Below, piece after piece: positions 8,693 through 19,673 of a DNA stretch of 64,000 bases. The stretch comes from Salinicola acroporae (lineage in GTDB: Bacteria > Pseudomonadota > Gammaproteobacteria > Pseudomonadales > Halomonadaceae), in the NCBI RefSeq assembly GCF_003206615.1, contig NZ_PZJW01000002.1:419803-483802 (forward strand). The letters run 5' to 3'. Numbering within the stretch: position 1 is the stretch's first letter; each line of letters begins with the position of its first letter. The notes beneath the pieces are model-generated. The model saw nothing but the letters and a program-made list of their open reading frames with translations, had not been told where the DNA came from and did not search any database. Both the position numbers and the translations under genes were made by a program.

Positions 8693-10158
8693 AGCGTGAC
8701 TCCGGGCGGCAGCTCCGCGGGCATGGTCAGCGTATCCGCTTCCATCGAGGCGACCGGATAGGCGCAGTAATCCGCTGCGTAGTAGGCGCTGGGGCGATGA
8801 TTGCCGCTGTCGCCGATGCCGCCGAAGGGAGCATCGCTGGAGGCCCCGGTGGTCTGGCGATTCCAATTGACGATGCCGGCGCGAATTCGCAGCAGAAAGT
8901 CGTCCCAGTCGGCCTGATCGCCGCCGATCAGACCGGCGGAGAGCCCATAGCGGGTGTCGTTGGCCAGTGCGATCGCCTCATCCCAGCCCGTGTAGCGATG
9001 GATCTTGAGCAGCGGACCGAAATGCTCCTCGTCGGGTACGTCGCAGCCGGTGACATCCACCAGGCCCGGTGACAATAGGCTGGTCCCCGCCTGCAGTGAC
9101 TGCATCCGCACCAGCACGCGCCCGCCTCGGGCTTCGAGGTCACGCTGCGCTTCGAGCAACCCCTCCGCGGCCTGGGGGCTGACCAGCCCGGCGTAGAACG
9201 GCGCCGGTTCGCTGAAAGGTTCCGCCACGCGCAGTTCGGCCATGGTTCGTGCCAGCTTTTCGACCAGTCGATCGCCAGCCTCGCCTTCCGGCACGATCAG
9301 GCGGCGGGCACAGGTGCAGCGCTGGCCACCGGAGAGAAATGCCGACTGCACGACGGTCAGCACCGCCGCATCGAGATCACGCACATCCTTGACCACCAGC
9401 GGGTTATTGCCGCCCAGCTCCAGGGCCAGGATCTTGCCGACCTGACCGCCGAACTGGCGGTGAAGCAGGCCGCCGACCTTGGCGCTGCCGGTGAACAGCA
9501 GGCCGTCGATAGCGGCGCTGCCCGCCAATGCCTGCCCGACTTCCGCCGCACCCTGGACCAGATCGATCACGCCGGCGGGCAGCCCCGCCCGCTCCCAGCA
9601 CTGCAGCGTCAGGTCGGCGGTCATCGGCGTCTGCTCGCTGGGCTTGAACACCACGCAATTGCCCGCCAGCAACGCCGGCACGATATGCCCATTGGGCAGG
9701 TGGCCCGGAAAGTTGTAGGGGCCGAAGACCGCCAGCACCCCGTGAGGGCGATGGCGCAGCACGGCCCGCGTGCCACTGGCATCGCGGGCACGCTCGCCGG
9801 TGCGCTCGTGGTAGGCGGTGAGCGAGATCGCGATCTTGCCGATCATCGCGCCCACTTCGGTGCGCGCCTCCCAGATCGGCTTGCCGGTCTCAAAGGCGAT
9901 GCTCCGGGCCAGCGGTTCACGATTGGCTTCCAGCTCGTCCCGGAAGCGCTCGACGATGGCCTGGCGCTCGGCGAATGGCCGCCGCCCCCAGCCTGGGAAC
10001 GCACGCCGCGCCGCCGCGATCGCTTCGTCGACCTGCTCGGGAGACGCCGCCGCGGCCTGCCACAGCAAGTCACCCGAGACGGGATCGCGCTTGTCGAAAC
10101 GCGTGGCGGCGCCGTCGATCCAGCGGCCGTCGATCAGCAGTTGTTGTTTGGCGTGCAT
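8689..10158 (-). CDS. astD: Succinylglutamate-semialdehyde dehydrogenase
   Basis: 489 residues against 492 for E. coli AstD. NAD-dependent aldehyde dehydrogenase oxidising N-succinylglutamate semialdehyde to succinylglutamate. The family motifs are present: LELGGNNPL with the general-base Glu and [11 protein letters not shown] with the catalytic Cys. It lies between aruG and astB; a 180-bp spacer with heptameric repeats separates it from aruG, while astB overlaps it by 4 bp. Confidence 0.96.
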   Translation of the reverse strand: MHAKQQLLIDGRWIDGAATRFDKRDPVSGDLLWQAAAASPEQVDEAIAAARRAFPGWGRRPFAERQAIVERFRDELEANREPLARSIAFETGKPIWEARTEVGAMIGKIAISLTAYHERTGERARDASGTRAVLRHRPHGVLAVFGPYNFPGHLPNGHIVPALLAGNCVVFKPSEQTPMTADLTLQCWERAGLPAGVIDLVQGAAEVGQALAGSAAIDGLLFTGSAKVGGLLHRQFGGQVGKILALELGGNNPLVVKDVRDLDAAVLTVVQSAFLSGGQRCTCARRLIVPEGEAGDRLVEKLARTMAELRVAEPFSEPAPFYAGLVSPQAAEGLLEAQRDLEARGGRVLVRMQSLQAGTSLLSPGLVDVTGCDVPDEEHFGPLLKIHRYTGWDEAIALANDTRYGLSAGLIGGDQADWDDFLLRIRAGIVNWNRQTTGASSDAPFGGIGDSGNHRPSAYYAADYCAYPVASMEADTLTMPAELPPGVTL

Positions 10159-10183
10159 TAGGTCGCTCCTGATGATTCATGGG

Positions 10184-10232
10184 TAAGCCATAAGCCATAA
10201 GCCGCAAGCCGCAAGCCGCAAGCCGCAAGCCA
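10184..10232. repeat. Seven 7-bp tandem repeats (TAAGCCR/CAAGCCG)
   Basis: Seven consecutive heptamers of the type taagcca, taagccg and caagccg lie between aruG and astD. The inverse motif occurs further right as cttacggctta (about 10287-10297) and ttacagcttatagct, so the spacer can fold into a long imperfect hairpin (TAAGCCGCAAG against CTTACGGCTTA). The heptamers sit inside an operon, so an effect on mRNA stability or on downstream expression is possible. Unit length is too short for CRISPR. Confidence 0.7.
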
Positions 10233-10339
10233 AAGTCAAACCACCACCACGAAATCCAACAATCGGTTTTTCGCTTTTGACCTTTCTTACGGCTTAAAGC
10301 TGGTTTTCCTTACAGCTTATAGCTCCCGGCGCAGCCGGG

Positions 10340-11358
10340 TTACGTTTCCAGCACCCGCAGCGCGTCGCCGCTGGTCACGCCCAGCCGCTCGGCTTCCGCG
10401 CTGGTGAGCGCGATCACCCCATCCTCGTCGGGTCCGCGCCCGATCCAGCTGCAGCGGAAGTCGCTCATGCCGGTGGTCGCGGCCATCCAGCCGGGGCGTT
10501 CGGGCTGAGCGAGAGAGTCGCCGCTGACTTCCACCGTGACGCAGGACGAGTGGCGAATGGCGCGGACGTCGTCGATGTAGGCCTCGACCGTGGGGCCACC
10601 GTCGAAGATGTCGATGTAGCCTTCCCAGCGCAGCCCTTCCTTCTTGAGCATCTCCAGCGCGGGCCGGGTGTGCTCGTGGACCTGGCCGATGCACTCCCGC
10701 GCCGCCTGAGGCAGGAACGGCGTGTAGATCGGGTACTTCGGCATCAGTTCGCCGATAAAGCTCTTCTGGCCCAGCCCGGTGAGCTGGTCGGCCTGCTTGA
10801 ACTCCATCGGGAAGAAGTGGCTGCCGAGGCTCTCCCAGAACGGGCTGACGCCCTCCGGGCTGAACACGCCGCGCATTTCCGCCAGCACCTTGGCCGGAAA
10901 GCAGTCGCGAAACTCCGCCATGAACAGCCAGCGCGCCTTGGAGAGCAGCGTGCCGTTGCGATCGCGGCGATAGGCCGGACGCAGGAACAGCGAAGCCACC
11001 TCGGCATCGCCGGTGTGATCCGAACTCAGAAACAGCGTATCGATGGTGCGATGCAGATCGAGCTGAACCGATGAGTGGGCCAGCTTGCCGACACGGTAGT
11101 GATAGAACGGTGTCTCGCGGCCAACCTCGGCCTCGATCGCGCAGCATCCGGCCAGTTCGCCGTTCTGCTCATCCTCGAGTACGAAGAAATAGAGTCGCTC
11201 CGACTCGGGGACTCGGCCCTCGAAAGCCGCCACCGCGTTGGCGATCTTGGCTGCCAGGAATTCTCGGCTGTTGGGCAGCGAGGTGAAACCGACCCCGGTT
11301 TCCTGGGCCAGTGCCTGCAGCTCGTCGATATCGTGGTGCCCAATGGGTCGCAGGCGCA

Positions 11359-11359
<1 letters not shown>
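10340..11359 (-). CDS. aruG: Arginine N-succinyltransferase, beta subunit
   Basis: 339 residues, typical for AstA/AruG (about 340). Transfers succinyl from succinyl-CoA to the alpha-amino group of arginine, the committing step of the AST pathway. The GNAT-like N-terminal MRLRPIGHHDIDELQALA and the SFIGELMPKYPIYTPFLP segment are family hallmarks, as is FDGGPTVEAYIDDVR. Its ATG overlaps the aruF stop (TAATG). Pseudomonads and halomonads use an AruF-AruG heteromer where E. coli has a single AstA. Confidence 0.95.
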
Positions 11360-13712
<2,353 letters not shown>

Positions 13713-13715
13713 TTA

Positions 13716-13858
13716 GGGAAGCACTGCATAAATGCCTGCGCAGGCGAATCGCTGCGTTGCGCGGTGCTCGGAATCCTCACCTATACCCCATAGGCTCCGG
13801 CTCCTGCGCTCCGTGCGTCTTGCGCTTCATCCTGCTCGTCGATCTATTCAGCGTTTCC
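13716..13858. mobile_element. 143-bp MITE-like element with terminal inverted repeats
   Basis: The left end GGGAAGCACTGCATAAAT and the inverted right end GGAAACGCTGAATAGAT match at most positions, and the element is flanked on both sides by TTA, which reads as a 3-bp target duplication. It contains no gene. TNA duplications are typical of the IS1031/IS427 branch of IS5, so this is probably a non-autonomous relative. A second, diverged copy lies in inverted orientation at 37884-38040. It sits in the presumed promoter/leader region of astC. Confidence 0.7.
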
Positions 13859-13902
13859 TTAGGGTTGTTTCAGTTGAGTATAAGGAGGCGGCAGTCAGGC
13901 GG

Positions 13903-13950
13903 CTTTCAGCAATGGGACGGCGAATTGCGAAAAGCGTCCCACGCTGAAAG
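13903..13950. other. Two-part inverted repeat (48 bp)
   Basis: CTTTCAGC...GCTGAAAG (8 bp) encloses TGGGACG...CGTCCCA (7 bp) around a 15-nt loop. It lies between the divergent astC and SDR genes, just right of the MITE-like element. There is no T-tract, so an intrinsic terminator is unlikely; an operator, a short mobile-element remnant or a leader hairpin are possible. The rest of the intergenic stretch up to 14092 shows no gene. Confidence 0.6.
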
Positions 13951-14092
13951 ACCTCACGGGGTTGTGTTCGCTGCCAATGCCCCGATCTCGAAGTGTACCC
14001 CCGCGACTTTCGTCGGAGCCATCACCCTCGCTCTCGAGACGGCGTGACTCGCGCGAAACGCAGACCACAGCGCAGGACAGAGGAGAGATCTG

Positions 14093-14887
14093 ATGAAAAT
14101 CGATCTGACAGGCAAGACCGCCATCGTCACCGGCTCCACCGCCGGCATCGGACTGGCCATCGCCGAGGGGCTGGCCGGCGCCGGTGCAGCCGTCACCGTC
14201 ACCGGGCGTACCCAGGCGCGGGTCGACGACGCCATCGCCCAGCTCGAGCGCAAGCTCCCGGATGCAACCGTGGACGGGGTCGCGGCGGACCTGGGGACGG
14301 CCGAGGGTTGCCGCACACTCATCGACCAGAAGCCCTCCTGCGACATCCTGATCAATAACGTCGGCATCTTCGGGCCCAAGGACTTCTTCGAGATCCCGGA
14401 TGAGGAGTGGCAGCAGTTCTTCGACGTCAACGTGATGAGCGCGGTGCGGCTGTCGCGTCACTACGCCAAGGGAATGAAAGAGCGCGACTGGGGCCGAATC
14501 CAGTTCCTGTCGAGCGAGTCCGCGCTCAACATTCCCGCCGAGATGGTCCACTACGGCATGACCAAGAGCGCGGTACAGTCGATCTCCCGCGGATTGGCCA
14601 AGGTGCTCGCCGGCACCCAAGTCACGGTCAACGCCGTGCTTCCCGGACCGACCAAGTCCGAGGGCGTCGGCAAGATGATCGCCGATATCGCTCGCCAGCA
14701 GGGCATCAGCGAGGCCGAGGCGGAAGCCAACTTCGTCAAGGAGAATCGGCCGTCGTCGATCATCCAGCGCGTGGCCGAAGTCGAGGAAGTCGCCAATCTC
14801 AGTGTCTATCTCGCCTCGCCCCAGGCCAGCGCCACCACCGGCGCCGCGATGCGGGTGGAGGGCGGCATCGTCGATACCATGGCCTGA
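14093..14887 (+). CDS. Short-chain dehydrogenase/reductase (SDR)
   Basis: 264-residue classical SDR with a Rossmann TGSTAGIGLAIAEGL cofactor motif (residues about 13-27), the NNVG motif and a catalytic Ser...Tyr-x-x-x-Lys set (SSES, then YGMTKSA). The TGSTAGIG loop with GRTQ after beta-2 favours NADP(H). AGGAGAG lies 7 bp before the ATG. It stands alone between the aru operon and the FabF-like gene; the substrate is not apparent. A strong hairpin follows the stop. Confidence 0.9.
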   Translation: MKIDLTGKTAIVTGSTAGIGLAIAEGLAGAGAAVTVTGRTQARVDDAIAQLERKLPDATVDGVAADLGTAEGCRTLIDQKPSCDILINNVGIFGPKDFFEIPDEEWQQFFDVNVMSAVRLSRHYAKGMKERDWGRIQFLSSESALNIPAEMVHYGMTKSAVQSISRGLAKVLAGTQVTVNAVLPGPTKSEGVGKMIADIARQQGISEAEAEANFVKENRPSSIIQRVAEVEEVANLSVYLASPQASATTGAAMRVEGGIVDTMA

Positions 14888-14937
14888 AGCCGCGAGCCGC
14901 GATAGCCAGCCTGCGCCCGCGGTTTGCCGTAAAGCAG

Positions 14938-14971
14938 AAAGCCAGCGACATCTGTCGCTGGCTTTCTTCTT
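14938..14971 (+). terminator. Rho-independent terminator after the SDR gene
   Basis: Perfect 10-bp stem GCCAGCGACA/TGTCGCTGGC with a 2-nt loop, followed by TTTCTTCTT. It is 50 bp past the SDR stop. The flanking AAAG/CTTT means it may also serve the converging FabF-like gene. The adjacent TAGCTCG heptamers (about 14971-14987) resemble the short tandem repeats seen between aruG and astD. Confidence 0.85.
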
Positions 14972-15011
14972 AGCTCGTAGCTCGTAGCCACGCTGCCAAG
15001 CGCAGCCCGTC

Positions 15012-16274
15012 TCAGCCCTCGTAGCGCTTGAAGATAGCGCTGGCGTTCACTCCGCCAAACCCGAAGCCGTTACAGATCGCATGCTCCATCGGCATCTTGC
15101 GCGACTCGCCGTGAACCACGTCCAGATCCGCCGCCATCGGGTCGGGTTCGGTGTAGTTGCGGGTCAGCGGTGCCACCTGATCGTGTAGCGCCATCACGGT
15201 GAAGATCGCCTCCACCCCGCCGGCAGCGCCCAGCAGGTGGCCCGTGGTCGCCTTGGTGGCGCTGATCGCCGGCGAGTGATCGCCGAACAGGCCATGGATC
15301 GCCGCCAATTCCCCACGATCGCCCACCGGCGTCGAGGTGGCGTGGGCGTTGAGGTGCTGGATATCGCTCGCCTCCAGCCCGGCTTGGCGCAGCGCAATCT
15401 TCATCGCCCGTGCCGCGCCGGAGCCATCTTCCGGACCGGCGGTCATGTGGTAGGCGTCGGAGGTGGTGCCGTAGCCGACCAGTTCCGCGATCGGTGTGGC
15501 GCCACGCGCCAGCGCGTGCTCGAGCGTCTCGATCACGATCAGCCCGGCACCCTCGCCCATGACGAAGCCGTCCCGCGCCTGATCGAAGGGACGGGAAGCC
15601 TGCTCGGGGGTGTCGTTGAAATGGCTCGACAGCGCCTTGGCGGCGGCAAAGCCACCGAGGCTGACACGATCGATACACGCTTCACTGCCGCCGCAGAGGG
15701 CGACATCGGCTTCGCCTGCGTGAATCATCCGTGCGGCGTCGCCGATCGCCTGCAGGCCGGCGGCGCAGGCGGTCACCGGCGCCCCGAGCGGACCCTTGAA
15801 GCCATGGCGAATCGACACCTGGCCACACGCCAGGTTGGCCAGGAACGAGGGAATCGTGAACGGCGACAAGCGGCGGGGGCCACGGCTGTCGGTGGTGCGC
15901 ACGGCATCGGCAATCGCCGGGAAGCCGCCGATGCCCGAGCCGATCAGGGTCGCGGTGCGCTCCTGTTCCGCTTCCGTCTTCGGATACCAGTTGGCCTGGG
16001 CCAGCGCCTCTTCCGCCGCCGCGACGGCCATCTGGATGAAGCGGTCCATCTTGCGCCGCTCCTTCGGATCCATGGTGGCGTCGGGGTCGAAACCCGCGCT
16101 GTCCTCGGCGATCGTCGGCACCGGCCCGCCGACGCCGGCCGCCAGCCCCTCGACGATCTCCGCCGGCAGCTTGCGCAGACCGGAAGCGCCCGACAGCAGG
16201 CGCTGCCATACCGTCTCGACGCCACAACCCAGTGGCGTGAGAAGCCCCATACCGGTCACTACGATACGTCGCAT
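15012..16274 (-). CDS. Beta-ketoacyl-ACP synthase II (FabF-like)
   Basis: 420-residue ketosynthase with the Cys-His-His triad: Cys170 in VTACAAG, His in NAHATSTPVGD and His in TTGHLLGAAGG. The length fits FabF (about 412). It condenses malonyl-ACP with an acyl-ACP. It is not in a fab cluster (no fabD, fabG or acpP nearby) but lies 12 bp downstream of an HxlR regulator, so it is probably a second, regulated paralogue and not the housekeeping fabF. For that reason no symbol is given. Confidence 0.88.
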   Translation of the reverse strand: MRRIVVTGMGLLTPLGCGVETVWQRLLSGASGLRKLPAEIVEGLAAGVGGPVPTIAEDSAGFDPDATMDPKERRKMDRFIQMAVAAAEEALAQANWYPKTEAEQERTATLIGSGIGGFPAIADAVRTTDSRGPRRLSPFTIPSFLANLACGQVSIRHGFKGPLGAPVTACAAGLQAIGDAARMIHAGEADVALCGGSEACIDRVSLGGFAAAKALSSHFNDTPEQASRPFDQARDGFVMGEGAGLIVIETLEHALARGATPIAELVGYGTTSDAYHMTAGPEDGSGAARAMKIALRQAGLEASDIQHLNAHATSTPVGDRGELAAIHGLFGDHSPAISATKATTGHLLGAAGGVEAIFTVMALHDQVAPLTRNYTEPDPMAADLDVVHGESRKMPMEHAICNGFGFGGVNASAIFKRYEG

Positions 16275-16286
16275 GACGATGTCCTT

Positions 16287-16865
16287 TCATTCATTGATCG
16301 AGTCACTCGCCGCCATGGCGGCCCGGCAGTCGGCGCGCGCCGCCGCTGGCTGCGAGTCGGGAAAATCGCCTCGTCCGAGGGCGTTGCGCATACGTTCGAC
16401 ACGGGCATGGACCGCCGGATTGGCATCGGGCCCCGGGGCCAGACACACGTCTCCAGGCGACAGTGGTCGATCGTGGCATCGGTCGTAGAGGATTGGCTCG
16501 ACAGGGTCCAGGGTCCGTCGATCGACAAGCTGAAAGCCGCTGGCTTCGATCGGCAGATGCTGCTCGCCCCAGCGGTAGAGCGTCAGGATAACCGGAGCGA
16601 GATCGTGGCCCTTGGCCGTCAGATGATACTCGTGACGCGGCGGATGCCGCTGATAGCAGCGTTTCTCGAGCAGTTCGTTGGAGACCATGCGCTCCAGCCG
16701 TCGCGTCAGCATGCTGGAAGCGATACCCAGGCCGCGCTGGAACTCGTCGAAACGACGCGCGCCCTGCATGGCGTCGCGCAGGATCAGCAGGGTCCAGCTG
16801 TCGCCAACGCACGTCAGCGCGCGGGCTACCGGGCAGAGGGGTGAGCTATCATCGGTCACTTTCAT
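16287..16865 (-). CDS. HxlR family winged-helix regulator
   Basis: 192 residues. The HxlR DNA-binding core is clear: CPVARALTCVGDSWTLLILR, then RRFDEFQRGLGIASSMLT and LTRRLERMVSNELLEKR, followed by RHEYHLTAKG. HxlR proteins respond to aldehydes, redox signals or other small molecules. The C-terminal 80 residues extend beyond the usual 110-130 aa core. The FabF-like gene follows after 12 bp on the same strand, so the pair may be co-transcribed and the ketosynthase may be its target. Confidence 0.88.
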   Translation of the reverse strand: MKVTDDSSPLCPVARALTCVGDSWTLLILRDAMQGARRFDEFQRGLGIASSMLTRRLERMVSNELLEKRCYQRHPPRHEYHLTAKGHDLAPVILTLYRWGEQHLPIEASGFQLVDRRTLDPVEPILYDRCHDRPLSPGDVCLAPGPDANPAVHARVERMRNALGRGDFPDSQPAAARADCRAAMAASDSINE

Positions 16866-16938
16866 TATGGAAGCGACTCTACCGAATTTTCCGCCACAAG
16901 GGAATCCCGTCCGGGACCGCCATCACGAAATCCCCCCG

Positions 16939-17433
16939 CTATTCGCCGGACGACACTGCCGGAAGGCGCATGCACACCCTCGGCAGCCGTTCACCACGAC
17001 GCTCGACCCACTCCTCGCCGAGGGTCTCCCAGCCGCGCCCGGAGAGCGAGGACGCCAACATGAGGCTGGCTTCGATCGACACCTCCGCGACGCCTGCTTC
17101 CCGTACCGCCTTGACGGACAGCGCCAGCAGGCGTGCGCCTATCCCCTGGCGCGCTACCGACGGCCAGACATAGAGCGTCTCGATGCGGCCAGCCGTGGCA
17201 TCGCGCTCGCAAAAGCCGATGCAGTGGCCATCACACTCGGCGACCAGCGTCGGATAGAGGGCCTGACGTGCCGCCCACGCCTCCGCGGTGCGCGGCAGCG
17301 AGCCGGCCCAGGCCTCGCGCTGGGCCAGCGTGTAGTGTCCGGCGGCCCCCTCCATGATCGCATGGTGAAAGACCTCGGCCTGATCCGAGGCGTCTCTGGG
17401 CAGGGCCTGGCGAAAGCGAATTCGTTCGAGCAT
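16939..17433 (-). CDS. GNAT family N-acetyltransferase
   Basis: 164 residues with a typical GNAT acetyl-CoA motif A (YVWPSVARQGIGARLLALSV, about 90-109) preceded by the beta-strand IETLYV, and motif B with VSIEASLMLASSLSGRGWE. Acceptor substrate unknown. It is followed on the same strand by the HxlR gene 73 bp away. The N-terminal RQALPRDASDQAEVFHHAI helix is family-like, which supports the chosen start. Confidence 0.85.
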   Translation of the reverse strand: MLERIRFRQALPRDASDQAEVFHHAIMEGAAGHYTLAQREAWAGSLPRTAEAWAARQALYPTLVAECDGHCIGFCERDATAGRIETLYVWPSVARQGIGARLLALSVKAVREAGVAEVSIEASLMLASSLSGRGWETLGEEWVERRGERLPRVCMRLPAVSSGE

Positions 17434-17475
17434 GGCGATCTCTCTCCTGCCATCGAGGATGGCATGGCGGCCGTC

Positions 17476-18036
17476 TCAAGCCGTTACAGCGTCGACGAGC
17501 GTCTCGAAGCGTGGAAACCGAAGCGCGATATCGCTCGCCGTCGCGATCACGTCATGGGACGGGACATTGCACATCGTCATCACCAGGAAGTCGGGCTCCG
17601 GGCCGATATCCAGCCAGTGCGGCAGCCCTGCCGGCACCGAGATCAGATCGCCCCGGTCGCAGCCGACGACATACACCCGATGGTCGAGATGAAAGTAGAA
17701 GATCGCCTGCCCCCTCAAAAACAGATGCCAGGCCTCCTCATCGCTCGCCGACTCGGTGCACAACAACTCTCGCCTGAGCTCGAGATCGGGGTATTGCGGG
17801 CTCATGCCGCGCAGGTCGCAATAACGGCGGCCGCTCAGTTGCTGGATCTCCTCCGCCGCATCGTTGTTCAGCACCATGAGCTGGCGACGATCGACACCGA
17901 CCGGTAGCTCCGTCAACTCGAGCCGATCGAAATAGACCTCGATGGAGCTGAGTTCGAGAGAGATACGATAGGCATCGTGGCTGCTCAACAGCGGCTGATC
18001 ACCGTCCGCCTCGTGATATACATGCAAGAAACTCAT
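17476..18036 (-). CDS. Acireductone dioxygenase-like cupin with degenerate metal site
   Basis: 186 residues, matching the size of acireductone dioxygenase (MtnD, about 180). The stretch FYFHLDHRVYVVGCDRGD and then LISVPAGLPHWLDIG is very like MtnD. Aligning on the preceding Gly109, the two His and the Glu of the usual HxH...E metal motif fall on Ser96, Ser98 and Ala102; only the last His (140) remains. Either the enzyme uses a different site or it is catalytically dead. No other methionine-salvage gene is nearby. AAGGAGAGG precedes the start. Confidence 0.75.
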   Translation of the reverse strand: MSFLHVYHEADGDQPLLSSHDAYRISLELSSIEVYFDRLELTELPVGVDRRQLMVLNNDAAEEIQQLSGRRYCDLRGMSPQYPDLELRRELLCTESASDEEAWHLFLRGQAIFYFHLDHRVYVVGCDRGDLISVPAGLPHWLDIGPEPDFLVMTMCNVPSHDVIATASDIALRFPRFETLVDAVTA

Positions 18037-18095
18037 CCAACACCTCTCCTTGGTATCATGCGAGCCTTAACCACTCTCGTGCCCGGTGAGCTTGG

Positions 18096-18165
18096 GGGCT
18101 GTCGACGTCTCGACCACGGCCACGCCGGCACCGCAACCCGGTTCGCGCCGATACGTCGACAGCCC
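18096..18165. other. Structured element between cupin and trmO genes
   Basis: A perfect 13-bp inverted repeat, GGGCTGTCGACGT and ACGTCGACAGCCC, encloses 44 nt that can themselves pair (CCGGCAC...CGCCG region with an AACCCGGTT palindrome). It lies between two divergent genes, so it would be in the leader of either transcript. It lacks a U-tract. I do not recognise it as a known riboswitch. Confidence 0.55.
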
Positions 18166-18221
18166 TAACGTCACTGCAGTATGGCACCAATACCCAATTT
18201 CACCTTGAGAAGCGTGATTCG

Positions 18222-19034
18222 ATGACACCAGCGCCCCGCCATGGCTCCCCTTCGCCCGATGACACCCTCACGCTGGAGGCGATCGGTCACGTGGCCAGCG
18301 ACTATCCCGACAAGTTCGGAGTCCCCCGGCAACCTGGGCTGGCGCCGTCGGCGCGGGCGATTCTATATCTGGCGCGGCCTTTCGACGACCCGCTTGCCGT
18401 CGAGGGCCTCGAGACAATGAGCCATCTCTGGCTGACGTTCCTCTTCGATCGCAGCCCGCTGACGTGGAAACCGCGGGTTCGGCCGCCGCGCCTGGGCGGC
18501 AATCGTCGTGTCGGCGTATTCGCCAGTCGAAGCACTCACCGTCCCAATCGACTGGGCCAGTCACTGGTGGAACTGGTCGAGGTGGAGTGCAGCCCGCGCC
18601 CTTCGCGGGCCCGTTCGCCGATCGCCGGTTCGCGCCTGGCCGGGCACGAGAGCCGGGTCAAGCTGCACCTGCGGGGGCACGATCTGTGCGATGCCACCCC
18701 GATCCTCGACATCAAGCCGTATCTCCCCTGGGCGGAGTCCCGCCCCGACGCCGATGCCGGTTTCGCCCCCGCCTCGCCGCCCCGCTGCCGCGTCGTCTTC
18801 GATGCTGCTGCCGGCGAAGCGCTTCGTCGGCACGCCGACGGCCAGTCGCTGGCTCGGCTGATCGAGGAGGTACTGGCGCAGGATCCGCGCCCCGCCTACC
18901 ACGGCAGCGCCACGGCCCGGCAGGGCGCCTCGAGGCCGTATGGCGTCCTGCTGCGCGACGTCAACGTTCGCTTTCTGGTCGACGAGCGCGACGGCGACAC
19001 CGAAATTCGGGTAGCAGCGATCGAGCCGCGCTGA
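18222..19034 (+). CDS. trmO: tRNA (t6A37) N6-methyltransferase, TrmO/TsaA family
   Basis: 270 residues against 235 for E. coli TrmO. It methylates N6-threonylcarbamoyladenosine at position 37 of ANN-decoding tRNAs using SAM. Family motifs: the N-terminal AIGHVASDYPDKFGVPRQPG, then GLETMSHLWLTFLF and GVFASRSTHRPNRLGQS, with DIKPYLPWAE near the middle. The C-terminal FVDERDG region completes the UPF0066 protein. It is transcribed alone. Confidence 0.93.
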   Translation: MTPAPRHGSPSPDDTLTLEAIGHVASDYPDKFGVPRQPGLAPSARAILYLARPFDDPLAVEGLETMSHLWLTFLFDRSPLTWKPRVRPPRLGGNRRVGVFASRSTHRPNRLGQSLVELVEVECSPRPSRARSPIAGSRLAGHESRVKLHLRGHDLCDATPILDIKPYLPWAESRPDADAGFAPASPPRCRVVFDAAAGEALRRHADGQSLARLIEEVLAQDPRPAYHGSATARQGASRPYGVLLRDVNVRFLVDERDGDTEIRVAAIEPR

Positions 19035-19039
19035 CTGGC

Positions 19040-19561
19040 TCAGCGCAGCAGTCGCTCGAGCACCAGGCTGGCCGGCTCGCCCGGCGTGTCTTCCAGCGTG
19101 CCGACGTCGCGGAAGCCCAGCTTGTGCAGGACCCGAACCGATTTCGCGTGCTGCGGGCGAACCAGGCCGTGCACCCTGTCCGCCGCCAGTCGCTCGGCCG
19201 CGTAGTCGATCGCCCCCTGGCCCATCTCGGTGGCATACCCCTTGCCCCACGCGGCGTGACAGAAGCGATATCCCAGGTTCAGAATCCAGCCCCAACCCGC
19301 CTCTTTCGTCCAGCCCAGGCCGCCAAAGCCGATGACGCCTCCCGGATTCGCCTTCTCCTCGATGGCCCATATCCCGAAGCCGTGGCGCTGCCAGTGGTCG
19401 AGCCACCCGCTCAACACCGCCATCGATACCGTGGCGTCGGTATGGGGGCCGGCTGGATTGAAGCGGTGGGTCTCGGGATCGCCGTAGATGGCGAACAGCC
19501 GCGGTCCATCGGCGCTATCCGGCTTCCTCAGGATCAGTCGATCGGTCTCATGGCGTGTCAT
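19040..19561 (-). CDS. GNAT acetyltransferase, RimJ/RimL type
   Basis: 173 residues starting with TDRLILRKPDSADG, the usual opening of RimJ/RimL-type acetyltransferases. The acetyl-CoA loop is AAWGKGYATEMGQGAI (about 110-125) and the C-terminal VLHKLGFRDVG matches the family. Substrates in this branch are protein N-termini or small amines; here it is unknown. It converges on trmO with only 5 bp between stop codons. Confidence 0.88.
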   Translation of the reverse strand: MTRHETDRLILRKPDSADGPRLFAIYGDPETHRFNPAGPHTDATVSMAVLSGWLDHWQRHGFGIWAIEEKANPGGVIGFGGLGWTKEAGWGWILNLGYRFCHAAWGKGYATEMGQGAIDYAAERLAADRVHGLVRPQHAKSVRVLHKLGFRDVGTLEDTPGEPASLVLERLLR

Positions 19562-19673
19562 GTTTCACCTCGTCATTGGCCCGTTGGCGGTGTAGACGCC
19601 CCGGTCGGCGCTGGCAAGCCCGTCCAGATGCCGCTAGGCTGGCGAGCTTCGATGAAAGACTGGAGTGCCTTCG

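Noticed and set aside
7343-8761. 472-codon open frame antisense to astB
   Set aside because: No family resemblance, Arg/His-rich composition, and astB on the other strand is complete and conserved.
10184-10232. Possible CRISPR-like repeats
   Set aside because: Units are 7 bp with no spacers and no cas genes anywhere in the window.
18096-18165. SAM- or SAH-type riboswitch before the acireductone dioxygenase-like gene
   Set aside because: I looked for the conserved cores of these riboswitches on the minus strand and did not find them; only the long inverted repeat is clear.
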